Positions 15,350 through 24,425 of a stretch of DNA of 64,000 nt are shown here, piece by piece; position 1 is the first letter of the stretch, and every line of letters begins with the position of its first letter. A program made the position numbers and the translations under genes. Below the pieces are notes generated by a model. It saw only the letters and a program-made list of their open reading frames with translations, was not told the DNA's origin and made no database searches. The stretch is from Dyella amyloliquefaciens. GTDB taxonomy: Bacteria > Pseudomonadota > Gammaproteobacteria > Xanthomonadales > Rhodanobacteraceae. The stretch spans positions 62,001 to 126,000 of the forward strand of contig NZ_SAYT01000002.1 in NCBI RefSeq assembly GCF_004296575.1, in the 5' to 3' direction.

Positions 15350-15778
15350 TTAAAGCACGTCGGCAGCAGCGGGCGCGGCAATGCTTGCCGCGGCGATGGC
15401 ATTGCGGATCGACATTTGCGCCACGGTGTCAGGCCCCCACTTGAGCAGGTTCAGGTCGGGAAAATCCGGATCGGGCGTGAGTGGCTCGCCCAGCACCAGG
15501 CACACGCATTCCCTGACGATGACCGTTGGCGTGAGGCGAGCCACCTCACCTGGCGCGATCGACACCGTGCGCACAGTGGACACCTTCCGTCCTGACGGGT
15601 CGGTCTTGGTTGCCCCCGTGGTATCAATCCAGCGTGCCGACGGGGCGAACAGATTCATGTTCGTGCTGTCGTCCCGGGATGCTGGGCACTGCACCGCCAC
15701 CAGCTCGCCGATGTCGAGCAGCTTCACAACAGTCTCGCCGTCAGCGCAGGGAATGTCGGTTTGCTTTTCGTAGGCCAT
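15350..15778 (-). CDS. tail-associated hypothetical protein (142 aa)
   Basis: Beta-rich protein with a hydrophobic, Ala-rich C-terminus (SIAAPAAADVL). It lies between the Hint-domain protein and the tail fibre and starts 2 bases after the preceding stop, so it belongs to the tail-tip module. No domain recognised; it may be a fibre connector or assembly factor. Confidence 0.65.
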   Translation of the reverse strand: MAYEKQTDIPCADGETVVKLLDIGELVAVQCPASRDDSTNMNLFAPSARWIDTTGATKTDPSGRKVSTVRTVSIAPGEVARLTPTVIVRECVCLVLGEPLTPDPDFPDLNLLKWGPDTVAQMSIRNAIAAASIAAPAAADVL

Positions 15779-15780
15779 GA

Positions 15781-16800
15781 TTATTTCGCCGCGAAGATGT
15801 TGTGGGTTGCCACACGCCGGTCGGGATCAACGCCGGCGAAGTAGCATTGGTCGCCGACGCGAAGTAGCACGACGAGTCGAATTCCGATGGGCTTGAGAGA
15901 GACGACGCGCTCCCACGCGATGCGCCCGCGATCATTGACCAGCACCGGCTGGTGGATCATGTCCGGGAACATGCGAAGACTTCCGTCGGGCATCGTCATG
16001 GGTGTCGAGGCCGATGCCTCGACCACGCAGCCGGATTCCGTTTCGAGTCGGTAGCACGGCTGCGGCGTGACCGTATTCATGGTCACCGCACGATCGACCA
16101 TTCCGATGGGCTCATAGGTGGCGCCATCGATGACATCGCCGACCTGCACATCACCAGCCAGCAGCCCCTCGAGCAGCCACATATCGATGCAGACACACCC
16201 ACTGCCACCACCACCGGGTGACCCGCCACCGGAACCTGATCCGCTCGTGGGGAAATCAACGACGGCGCTGCCCACCGAAATACGGCCCTGATTGAGCGAC
16301 AGGTCTGAGTAAACGGTCGTGGCACCGAGGGGGAATGTGCCACCCTTCCCCACGGGGTCGTCGTAATAGAGGTAATACGTGACCGTGGCGCCGGCGGTGC
16401 CGGTGACCACCACGTCACTGGCAGCATATGTGGGGTTGTTTACGCCATCCTGCAGCGTGCCAACAGTGCAGCTGATCGTGGCGCTCGTTGGCGTCGCGAT
16501 GTAGGAAATGGTGAATCCTGTCCACGCGCTGCCTATGCCGCCCACGCGAAGCATGGCCAGATTCGCCTGCGAGACACGCTGACTGGCATCGGGGATGACC
16601 ACCACGTCCTGGTCAGCCCATTCAGAGGTGGCGCCGCAGGCGCTCACTGAGCGCGCCTGGAATTCATAGGACTGGGTGCGGTCTAGCCCATTGATGACAA
16701 TATCGGCGCCCACCTTGAACGATTGCGGTGAGCTGTAGCCGCCGGTTGATCCGGCCACTCGCCAGCGGACTTCGTTGCGCACGGCGACTGACTTGGCCAT
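15781..16800 (-). CDS. tail-tip protein with fibronectin-III-like start and C-terminal Hint (intein-like) domain
   Basis: 339 aa. Residues 10-70 read as the second half of a fibronectin-III domain (YEFQARSVSACGATSEW). A Gly/Ser linker (residues 186-201) leads to Cys202, the first residue of an intein-like region: CVCIDMWLLEG with AGDVQVGD (block A-like), SGCVVEASASTPM (block B-like), then a strand ending HN at 333-334 (blocks F/G-like), with five residues after it. The normal block-B Thr-x-x-His is replaced by Ser-x-x-Thr, so splicing is doubtful but cleavage is possible. The start overlaps the J stop (TGATG). Confidence 0.75.
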   Translation of the reverse strand: MAKSVAVRNEVRWRVAGSTGGYSSPQSFKVGADIVINGLDRTQSYEFQARSVSACGATSEWADQDVVVIPDASQRVSQANLAMLRVGGIGSAWTGFTISYIATPTSATISCTVGTLQDGVNNPTYAASDVVVTGTAGATVTYYLYYDDPVGKGGTFPLGATTVYSDLSLNQGRISVGSAVVDFPTSGSGSGGGSPGGGGSGCVCIDMWLLEGLLAGDVQVGDVIDGATYEPIGMVDRAVTMNTVTPQPCYRLETESGCVVEASASTPMTMPDGSLRMFPDMIHQPVLVNDRGRIAWERVVSLKPIGIRLVVLLRVGDQCYFAGVDPDRRVATHNIFAAK

Positions 16801-19268
16801 CAGCGCATCGCCACCGAGCGGCCATTGCCACCGAAGGTCACGGGCATGCGGTAGATGCCGCTGGCCACATCGCCGGTGATGCCGGTTTCGTTATGCACAA
16901 TGCCAGCATCGTTGGCGGCGCTTGTACCCAGGCGAATCGTCAGCTTCGGCGGATCGGGCGGCGAGCACCACGACTTGCCAGTGATCTGCGAGACGAATGT
17001 CGGCGGCGTGCCGGTACCGGCCAATGGCACATCGGGCGCCTGGTCCACCACGGTGATCGTGGCCACCAGGTCATTCTGCGGCTTGATGGATTGCACGATG
17101 GCCGGGAAAGCGACCTGATTGGCCTCACCGAGTACATAGAGGTCACCGACCTCACACATCGTCGGATCGCCTACCACCAGCACCCGCGTCGGTCCATGGA
17201 GGTCATCCACATCCGCATCCATGTCGAAGCGCACGAACGTGCAGTCCCACGTGATCAACGGCGTGACGCCGCTCGTGGCTTGCGTGTTGTCAAAACGCCG
17301 AACGCGCAGTCCATAGAGCTTGGCGGGGTCGAGGTCGACCGGCCCATCCAGAAGGATGCGATTGCCATTGATCGCCTTGATGCGACCGGACGCGATGCCC
17401 CAGTCAACGACATCGTGGGCCACCATCACCAGCGCACCGCGCTTGGCAATGAGGTGCTCCATGTCGGCATTGAATGTGTAGACGCTTGTGCGCTCCCACG
17501 CCGCCGCCAGGTGATAGGCGCCGATGCTCCAGACGGCCGCTGGATTCGTGCAAACGCGTAGGTCCATCACCTCATAGATCGTCGCTGACGAGGCGTCATA
17601 CCCTGACGCATAGACAACCAGCTCGTCCTCCTGGTTGTTGGCTTCGGGATTGATGAAGCGGCAGCGCAGCGCGTGCGGCGGGTCGTAATACTGCGTGGTT
17701 CCGCTGAAGTTCCAGCTATTGGCCGGCGCAAACATCTGCACCGGCACGGTCTGCGGCACGTCGCGCACGCAGCCATATTTGCCATTGGGCATGCCGAAGG
17801 TGGCCCGGCCGCTCGCCAACACATCCTGCGCTAGCTCGAAGAAGGTTCGGCCGTCCGACTCCACGTGGTTGTATTCGTAACTCCGTGCCGTGCATTCGGC
17901 TGCCCAGTCCACGATGCCATCGATATCCATGCGCGTGTCTGGCACATGCCGCGCCACGCCCGGGCTGGTGGTGTATAGCCAGTGATAGACCCATGCGCTG
18001 TTGCCCGTCGCGACACCCGTTGTCCAGGTGGCCGTCGATGGGTCATAGGTGCGGATCTTCTGCACGGCCTTGACGTTGACCGTGCTGACCATACCGTTGA
18101 GCTGGTCGGTCGCCTTGATCCGCATGACCAGCTTGGTCGTGCCCGTATTGCTTGGAGGTCGGTTGTCGACGCTGCGCAGGACAGTCCACGTCATATCCCA
18201 GAACCATTCGCGCCCCGAATCACCGAAGTGACCAAGGCGCGTCACTTTTACTTCGTATTGATCGCTGGTGTAGTTCTTCCATCGGATGCCAACGCGAAGC
18301 GTCTTGCTTTCGTTGTTCTTGATGGTGATTTGGTTCATCGCATGGTCGACGGTCGCCGCGCTCGACGATACCGAAAGGCCCGGCTGGTCATAGATGCCAA
18401 ACCATGTAGTTGTGCCGACCTTGCGGTAGGCGATATCGACATTCACACCCGCATAGATCTTGTCACCATCGCTGTTGAAGCCATACAGGCCATTGGGAAA
18501 CTGCAAGTCGACAGACATCTCGGCCGACCCCGCTTGACCCGTGCGCGTATCGCTATCGCTGTCATTGTTGAGCACGGTGCCTACCGACAGCTCGTACACG
18601 TCCTGTGTGAATAGCGTGGGCGTCGTGGTGACCTCCCACTCAACATCATCGTAGCTTTCGATGGGTGTTTCGCCGATTTTGATGTCGCTGACATCAAGAT
18701 CACCGTACCCACAGTCGAGCATCATGCGCAGGTATTGGTCGTCGCCTGATATCTCGGTATAGGGGAGTGCTGCGTGGGGCGGGTAGAACACACATGTGCC
18801 GATGACCAGCGGGATCGGGCTGTACGGGCTCGCCTGATTCTGCGTACCCGTGAGCGATGCCAGCGTATTGAACGGATCCATGGCGCCCGCCTGCTTTGGC
18901 TGCGGCGGCGGAACGAGGAGATTCACCGCGGTGAAGCCCAAGCTCAGGATGGCCATGCCAACCTGTGGGTTTCGCGTGACGAATGTGGCGACAATGGCCA
19001 CGATGATCACAACCAGCTTCAGGAGCTTGTTGTTATTCCCACCACCCTGCGGGAACGCCGTAATCTCCAACCTCTGGCCCATTCGTGGGCGCAGCTTGGG
19101 CCAGAACGCACGGGGCAACTCGATGCCACCCAGTGTGACCTTGAGGGTGTGGCGCGCACCATCGCCGAGGATTTCGGCGACGGTCTGACCTGCCTGCGCC
19201 TCCGCCACGTATTCATGCATGGCGGCGGGGTGCTCGCGATAGCTGAGCTGAACGCTGCCGTCAGTCAT
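16800..19268 (-). CDS. tail tip protein J (host-specificity protein)
   Basis: 822 aa. It follows the NlpC-type protein in the order of lambda-like tails (K then J), begins with a short beta domain, and has a hydrophobic segment (KLLKLVVIIVAIVATFVT, residues about 80-97) typical of J-like proteins. The centre holds the beta-rich tip domains. It forms the baseplate hub and contacts the receptor. The C-terminus stops within what appears to be a fibronectin-III repeat, continued by the next ORF in the -1 frame. It overlaps the peptidase gene by 8 bases. Confidence 0.85.
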   Translation of the reverse strand: MTDGSVQLSYREHPAAMHEYVAEAQAGQTVAEILGDGARHTLKVTLGGIELPRAFWPKLRPRMGQRLEITAFPQGGGNNNKLLKLVVIIVAIVATFVTRNPQVGMAILSLGFTAVNLLVPPPQPKQAGAMDPFNTLASLTGTQNQASPYSPIPLVIGTCVFYPPHAALPYTEISGDDQYLRMMLDCGYGDLDVSDIKIGETPIESYDDVEWEVTTTPTLFTQDVYELSVGTVLNNDSDSDTRTGQAGSAEMSVDLQFPNGLYGFNSDGDKIYAGVNVDIAYRKVGTTTWFGIYDQPGLSVSSSAATVDHAMNQITIKNNESKTLRVGIRWKNYTSDQYEVKVTRLGHFGDSGREWFWDMTWTVLRSVDNRPPSNTGTTKLVMRIKATDQLNGMVSTVNVKAVQKIRTYDPSTATWTTGVATGNSAWVYHWLYTTSPGVARHVPDTRMDIDGIVDWAAECTARSYEYNHVESDGRTFFELAQDVLASGRATFGMPNGKYGCVRDVPQTVPVQMFAPANSWNFSGTTQYYDPPHALRCRFINPEANNQEDELVVYASGYDASSATIYEVMDLRVCTNPAAVWSIGAYHLAAAWERTSVYTFNADMEHLIAKRGALVMVAHDVVDWGIASGRIKAINGNRILLDGPVDLDPAKLYGLRVRRFDNTQATSGVTPLITWDCTFVRFDMDADVDDLHGPTRVLVVGDPTMCEVGDLYVLGEANQVAFPAIVQSIKPQNDLVATITVVDQAPDVPLAGTGTPPTFVSQITGKSWCSPPDPPKLTIRLGTSAANDAGIVHNETGITGDVASGIYRMPVTFGGNGRSVAMR

Positions 19269-19665
19269 GGCGGTAAATGCCCTCGATGCGATTCTTCCAT
19301 CGGTCGTTTCTCAGCTCATCACATACGACGCTGTCACCCGGAGCAGCGTGCATGAACCAGTTGGCATCGAGCATCACGCCGCAGTGCCACGGGCGACCCG
19401 CAATCTTCAGCGTGACCATGTCGCCAGCCCGCGGCTGCGTGGTCTCCGTCCAGCCGTCTTTCAGACCCGTCTCGATGGCATTGGCAATCGCCGGCCAGTC
19501 TTCGCCATTTCGGTAGCACTCGCTGTAGTCCGGCAGCAGCGTGTTGAACACCTCGCGATAGACCAGCCGAACGATGCCCCAGCAATCGATGCCTTCGCGA
19601 CTGCGCCCTTTGTCGCGGTAGGGAATGCCGATGTAGCCGGCAGCCCAAATCGGGAGCGCACTCAC
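19261..19665 (-). CDS. NlpC/P60-like tail peptidase (K-like)
   Basis: 134 aa. The catalytic Cys in GIDCWGIVRLVY and the His in HCGVML mark the papain-like NlpC/P60 fold; a WFMHA stretch may give the third polar residue. Such tail-tip proteins cut cell-wall cross-links during DNA entry or assist tip assembly. The size is that of a single domain. Both ends overlap the neighbours by a few bases. Confidence 0.85.
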   Translation of the reverse strand: MSALPIWAAGYIGIPYRDKGRSREGIDCWGIVRLVYREVFNTLLPDYSECYRNGEDWPAIANAIETGLKDGWTETTQPRAGDMVTLKIAGRPWHCGVMLDANWFMHAAPGDSVVCDELRNDRWKNRIEGIYRHD

Positions 19666-20141
19666 AGGAACAGCCCCGGTGAGTTGACCGGCGTATAGGT
19701 CTGCGCCGGCACCTGCTGGTTCAAGATGTCGTCGTCGTATCCCAGCGTGCCGTTGATGGACAACACGTCGTAGTTGGTGGACTTGAGCGAAAAATCGAAC
19801 GGGCCTGCCTCTACCGTGTCCGGGCTGCTGGCCAGAATCACCTCCAGCGTCACCTGCGGCACGCCTCGGATCAGGCGAATCTGGCGCAGCACTTCGCGAT
19901 CAACGTTGTCGATCACGATATTGACCTCGGGCACCTGGTCTTCGGTCTGATCAGGGAGCGCCAAATTCATGGGGCACGGCAAGTAGTCGCCGGCCGCGCG
20001 ACTGACCACCTCCGTGTTGTTGACCAGGCGCTGCGTATCGATGTCCGGATGCGTGATGGTCACGCATACCAGGAACACTTCCGCCGTCTCCTGCGCCAAC
20101 ATGGCCTGCAACGCCGTAACGCTGATCGTGCTGGTACTCAT
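19662..20141 (-). CDS. minor tail protein, DUF1833-like
   Basis: 159 aa from the ATG at 20141, which gives an ATGA overlap with the gene upstream; the longer in-frame start at 20261 would lie inside that gene. The FLVCVTITHPDI and NVDREVLRQIR stretches are typical of the DUF1833 tail family found between the tape measure and NlpC genes. Equivalent in position to the lambda L protein. Confidence 0.7.
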   Translation of the reverse strand: MSTSTISVTALQAMLAQETAEVFLVCVTITHPDIDTQRLVNNTEVVSRAAGDYLPCPMNLALPDQTEDQVPEVNIVIDNVDREVLRQIRLIRGVPQVTLEVILASSPDTVEAGPFDFSLKSTNYDVLSINGTLGYDDDILNQQVPAQTYTPVNSPGLFL

Positions 20142-20497
20142 GGCACCATCTCCAGCTGCAGCGTTACGAGCCAGCGATCGACGCTGCCCTTCACAAATGC
20201 GCGCCCCGGGCGCTGCAGGAAGCGATAGGTGGCAACGTCGCCCGTCACCCAGTCGACCCAATCAAAGGGAAGCGCGTCCTGCAGTACGTCACGAAAAAAC
20301 GACTGCAACGTATTCCACTGAGCTGAGTTCATTTTCATGGTGCAAGTGAACGGCTCAGCCACCGCCGTATAGCGGCGCCGAACCTTCGCCACGCCGGCAT
20401 CGGTGCTGCTGCGAATGGTGTTATTCACCCCCGCGTAAGCGGTCGACGGATCAGCCAGCGGTGGCGGCAGCGTGCTCGGATAGACGGGGTTGGCCAT
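20138..20497 (-). CDS. minor tail protein (M-like position)
   Basis: 119 aa. It lies directly after the tape measure gene, the place of lambda gpM. It contains RRYTAVAEPFTCTMKM and ends WLVTLQLEMVP, a beta-rich fold typical of tail-tip connectors. Coupled to the next gene by a 4-base overlap. Function from position. Confidence 0.65.
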   Translation of the reverse strand: MANPVYPSTLPPPLADPSTAYAGVNNTIRSSTDAGVAKVRRRYTAVAEPFTCTMKMNSAQWNTLQSFFRDVLQDALPFDWVDWVTGDVATYRFLQRPGRAFVKGSVDRWLVTLQLEMVP

Positions 20498-20500
20498 CGC

Positions 20501-23500
20501 TTAGCCACCCGACAAGGCAGGCGCATAGCTGCGGCCCGAGCGGCGCACGCCAAAGGTGCGGCTAATGGCCTGCCCGACCACGCCGTTCTTCATCACGTTT
20601 TGCGCGACCTGTGCGAGAAACACATCAATCACCTGGTTGCCGTTGCCGTCTTGACTCTCTTGCGTCTGGGTGCCCTCGGGCGCCCCATGGATATTCACGA
20701 CGACTTGGGCGGCGCCTGAAGACCCTGACGTCCCATCCCCGCCACCGATCATGCCGCCCGACGCATGCCGCGGCAGGCGCTTGGACCGCACTGCGTCCAT
20801 GAAATCACTGCCGTAGTAATCGACCGCATCCTTCGGCTGCATGTATTCGCCGCGGCTTCCCCACATCAGGATGCTGTCGCTGGTGGCCGTGCCCGGGCCG
20901 TCGATGGGGCCGCCATTGGCGCGTCCACCAGCGCTGCTGGCAAAGTTGAAGTTGCCACCGAAGGAACCATCGCTTCCGATATTGCTGTAGCTGCTGTCGC
21001 TACCGCCCAGGGAGTTGAAGCCACTGCTACCGCCCCCGAAGAAACTCAGCAGCGCCGACTCGCCCTCAGCAATCAAAGCTTTCGCGGCCATATGGGCCAG
21101 CATGTTGTCGAAATCCTTCTCGAACGAGGCAAAGCTCACCTTTCCTGATTGAGCAAAATCGGCCAGGCCATCTTCCAGGTCGTTGTTCAAACCGCCAAAG
21201 GCATCCTTGACGTAGTCCGCGGAATCGCGCGCCTGATCCACATAGTTCTGCAGTGCCGTTTTTGCGCCATTGGTCCAGTCCGATTGCGCCGCATCCATTT
21301 GGGCATAGCCGTTCTGGATGATCTGCACCTTCTGCTGGGTGGCCCGCTGCAATGCCGCCACATCGGCCTGGTAGGCATCTTCGGACAATCCGCCGGCCTT
21401 GCCATCGATGCCCGCCTGGCGCTGCAGCGCGAGCTTTTCCATGGCCTCAGCTTCATCCTGATAGGCCTTGTTGATCTTCTGCTGCTGGGCGTACTCCTTG
21501 TCGCCCATGCCGTAGTGAGCGACCTCGCTATCCATCTGCTGCTGGAGCGCGGCGTTGCTCTTGTCCAGCGCGGCGGCGTACTCCTTTTCACCATCCAGCT
21601 CTTTCTGGCGGTTGGCGTCGAGAGTCTTCTGCAGCGCCTGCTGTCCGCGATTGAACAGGTCGGCTGCCTTGGTGGCATCGCCACCCTTGGACATGTAGAC
21701 GCCCATCTCGTCGGCCAGTCGAGCGATGCCCTGCTCGTACTGGGTGAGTGCCGCATCGTCGGCGCTGATCGATTTGACATCCAGCGCATCCACCTGACCC
21801 GAGAAGGTGGCGTAAGCGGCCACCTCGGGGTCCTTGGGACCCTTGCGCTGCTTGTACTTGTCGTTGATGCCAGCCAGATCACGGTCGTACTGTCCGCCCG
21901 AGAACGAGAAGCTGCCATCGGCATTCACCACGCGCTGCACACCCGCCAGGCGCGGATTGCTCGACGAGGTGTGCTCCCACATCTGCTCATAGGTGGCAGT
22001 GAGGTCGTTGATCTCCTGCTGCTTGGCGCGGATCTTGTCGAGCTTCGCGAAATGCTGGTCGTAATAGGCGTCAGCCTGGGCACCCAGGCGATTGTCGTCA
22101 CTGGTCTGACCGGCCTGCGCCGCCTGGTCGCGCGCCTTCTGAATGGCATCGGCCATGGCCTGAACCTGCTGGCGTTCGGCCTCCAGCTGCTCGGGCGTGT
22201 AGACCTGACCGAACAGGCGATCCAGCGGGCTATTGCGCTGAGTGCTTTGCAGGTGCGCTTCGTAATCTTGGCGCGCCATCTGGAACTGTTCCATCGGCGA
22301 CTTGCCGGTGAACAGTTTGGAGGTGGCATCGGCGATGGAGGCGGCGCCATTCTTCCAGCGCTGGATCAGGCGATCGATCAGGCTTTCCTGGTCGTGCTCC
22401 GCCGCGGCGGTGTTGCGCATGGCATCGATAATGGCCTGATACGCCGTGGCCACACTGCCCGCCTTGTCGCCCTCCTCCTGCAATGCCTTCACATGGTCCA
22501 GAACTTCGGGCGTGATGTTGCCGTAGAGCGCATCGATCTTCTGGAGGGTCTGCAGCGGATCCTTCGACAGCTCATCGAACGTCTGGATGATCTGCTTCTG
22601 GCTCTCGCCCGTGGCCTCGCCAAACGCTACGGCCGCCTCCGTCGCCAGCTTGAACGTGCTGGTGGTCACCGCGCCCGAGGCCATCAGGCCTTGTTGCAGA
22701 TTCAGCACCTGACGCTGGTTCGTGTAGAACGTCGCGTACTGCGCAGCCATCTGCTTGACCTGGTCCGCCGTTTGACCGGCGGCATTGCCACTTCGAATAA
22801 TGGCCTGCTCCAGCGCGGACTCCTGCTCGGCAGCCTCGAGGAATCCCGTGGCCAGCAGCCCTACCGTGGCCGTGAAACCGGCCAATGCCAGGCCCGTTGG
22901 CGTGAGCAGCGTGGCGATCAAGCCAGAGCTGTTGGCCAGCGCCGCACCCGAGCGCTGGATGCGCCCGTACTGCCCGCTGATGACGTCACTGAGAATGGTG
23001 GCGGCTTCGGACATCGAGCGGGAATTGACCCCGAAGTGCGCGGCCTGCTCGTCATTGCTCTTGGTGGCAACGACCATCGCGGCAGTGGCTTCTGCCTCGG
23101 ATGCCAGCAGCGCATGGTCGGCGGCGACCTTGAGGTTGCTGGCCTCTATCTGCGTGCGCAAGGCCGACGTTTGCGCGGCCGTGAGTTCCACGCGCTTACC
23201 GGCCGCCTCCGCCAGGGCGCGCTCACTGAGCGCAATGCCCGACGTGGCCGCCTGTTGCTCCACGGATGCCGCCACCATCGCCTTGATGCGCGCGGAAGCC
23301 GCCTCCGACGACTCACCCAGTGCGGTGGTTGCCGTCGTGGCCTGCGCGGCCGACTGTGCGGTGGCCGTCCCGAGGGCCAGCTGGGCGGCGGCAGCGTCAG
23401 CCGCCGACTTCGCCTGCCCCTGTTGCGCCTGGTCGAGAGCTGTCGTGCTCTGGGTGGCGCCATCAAGGGTCGCCTTGAGCGACCCATCGGTGGTGCCCTC

Positions 23501-23539
23501 GATCTTTACCCGAAGCGTGTTCTCGGTGATCGTGCCCAT
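20501..23539 (-). CDS. tail tape measure protein
   Basis: 1012 aa. Long, Ala/Gln/Asp-rich, largely helical protein with coiled-coil repeats and a hydrophobic segment around residues 210-240 (ATLLTPTGLALAGF), followed by further coiled coil. Placed after the frameshifted chaperone pair, as in lambda (gene H). Its length should set tail length; by the usual rule of about 1.5 angstrom per residue this suggests a tail near 150 nm. The Gly/Ser-rich C-terminal portion is typical. Confidence 0.92.
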   Translation of the reverse strand: MGTITENTLRVKIEGTTDGSLKATLDGATQSTTALDQAQQGQAKSAADAAAAQLALGTATAQSAAQATTATTALGESSEAASARIKAMVAASVEQQAATSGIALSERALAEAAGKRVELTAAQTSALRTQIEASNLKVAADHALLASEAEATAAMVVATKSNDEQAAHFGVNSRSMSEAATILSDVISGQYGRIQRSGAALANSSGLIATLLTPTGLALAGFTATVGLLATGFLEAAEQESALEQAIIRSGNAAGQTADQVKQMAAQYATFYTNQRQVLNLQQGLMASGAVTTSTFKLATEAAVAFGEATGESQKQIIQTFDELSKDPLQTLQKIDALYGNITPEVLDHVKALQEEGDKAGSVATAYQAIIDAMRNTAAAEHDQESLIDRLIQRWKNGAASIADATSKLFTGKSPMEQFQMARQDYEAHLQSTQRNSPLDRLFGQVYTPEQLEAERQQVQAMADAIQKARDQAAQAGQTSDDNRLGAQADAYYDQHFAKLDKIRAKQQEINDLTATYEQMWEHTSSSNPRLAGVQRVVNADGSFSFSGGQYDRDLAGINDKYKQRKGPKDPEVAAYATFSGQVDALDVKSISADDAALTQYEQGIARLADEMGVYMSKGGDATKAADLFNRGQQALQKTLDANRQKELDGEKEYAAALDKSNAALQQQMDSEVAHYGMGDKEYAQQQKINKAYQDEAEAMEKLALQRQAGIDGKAGGLSEDAYQADVAALQRATQQKVQIIQNGYAQMDAAQSDWTNGAKTALQNYVDQARDSADYVKDAFGGLNNDLEDGLADFAQSGKVSFASFEKDFDNMLAHMAAKALIAEGESALLSFFGGGSSGFNSLGGSDSSYSNIGSDGSFGGNFNFASSAGGRANGGPIDGPGTATSDSILMWGSRGEYMQPKDAVDYYGSDFMDAVRSKRLPRHASGGMIGGGDGTSGSSGAAQVVVNIHGAPEGTQTQESQDGNGNQVIDVFLAQVAQNVMKNGVVGQAISRTFGVRRSGRSYAPALSGG

Positions 23540-24416
23540 TAGTCCTCGGTTTGCTTCTGCTGGCGTTTTTTCTCGGCTTTCTCTTCCATGGCGTCCAGAA
23601 AGGCCCGCTCGATGATGCGCAGGTCGTCCATCAACTCCGGCAGCCCGACATCCTCACCCTCCTCCGCGGACGCCTCAGCGAGCCATCGCGGCAGGTACAG
23701 CTGCAGCACGGCCAGACAGGCGGCGTAGTCGAGACCGGTAGCACCGCCAAAGGCGACCCGCCATTGCGTTTCGCAGGTGTCGAACGCGCGCACCGCCAGG
23801 CGGCATTCCGGCAGCAACGTCGGCCGCGGGCAGCGATCGCCACAGCCGCCGCTTTCGCGGCACTTCTTGCAGTAGGCCGGGAGATCGGTGTCGGGGAACA
23901 GGCACTCCGTGTCCCATAGCCGATCCTCCTTGCCGTTGGTGGTTACGCCTGGACTGGCTCCGGATACCCAGCGAGCCCAGGCGACGAGTTTTTTGCTTTC
24001 GCTCCGACGGACGCATCGAGCAGGCCGCTCAACAACGTGTCGCGCAGAAGGCTGTCGTCAATGAAGGCTTCCAGCGCCTGCGCGGTGAATGCCAGCGGGT
24101 TGCCCTCGATATCACCGATGTTCGACCAACCCTTGACGCGAGTGCGCAGGCGGTCGTCGTCGGCCTTGGTGCGCTCGTCACTGAGCGCCACGCGCTTCGC
24201 ACGCAGGTCATCCGTGTCCGACTCGCCATCAGCCGGCACCAGCAGGCGAAACTGGCGGGAATACGCGATGATTTCCTCATCGCGCGCCCGCTGTTCCGTG
24301 CGCGTCAGTCGCTGATACGTGATGTAAATGGTGACGGTCGTGGTGCTACCGTCCGGCTGCACCTGGTTGACCTCCACCGGCCAGCGGACGCAGCCATTGT
24401 TGGCGTGTACGAACAT
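23539..24416 (-). CDS. tail assembly chaperone GT, product of a -1 frameshift
   Basis: A predicted 292-aa fusion: translation starts at 24416, shifts -1 at the A AAA AAC heptamer (23994-23988) and continues to 23539. The T part has no usable ATG of its own for its first half, and the -1 frame is open from the slip site onward, giving LVAWARWVSG directly after the shift. The T region is Cys-rich (CLFP, CKKCR, CGDRC) and may bind zinc, then becomes helical and acidic. It matches the lambda gpG/gpGT arrangement in position, order and heptamer. Confidence 0.85.
23943..24416 (-). CDS. tail assembly chaperone G
   Basis: 157 aa. It follows the major tail protein and precedes the tape measure gene, the position of lambda gpG. 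The N-terminal third is beta-rich (TTTVTIYITYQRL), the rest helical, with an ALEAFIDDSLLRDTLL motif near the C-terminus. The last 14 residues are read only when the ribosome does not slip at 23994-23988. Binds the tape measure during tail assembly (family knowledge). Confidence 0.85.
   Translation of the reverse strand: MFVHANNGCVRWPVEVNQVQPDGSTTTVTIYITYQRLTRTEQRARDEEIIAYSRQFRLLVPADGESDTDDLRAKRVALSDERTKADDDRLRTRVKGWSNIGDIEGNPLAFTAQALEAFIDDSLLRDTLLSGLLDASVGAKAKNSSPGLAGYPEPVQA
23988..23994 (-). promoter_or_regulatory. -1 ribosomal frameshift slippery heptamer
   Basis: A AAA AAC in the chaperone G frame (codons ending GCA, then AAA AAC), one of the most efficient slippery sequences in enterobacteria. 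Downstream the -1 frame stays open for 149 codons to 23539. Confidence 0.88.
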
Positions 24417-24425
24417 GCAAACCCC

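Noticed and set aside
20611-23615. Long plus-strand open frames opposite the tape measure gene (for example 21149-23542)
   Set aside because: They mirror the minus-strand coding gene in GC-rich DNA, have no ribosome-binding sites and encode Arg/Leu-rich sequence without domains.
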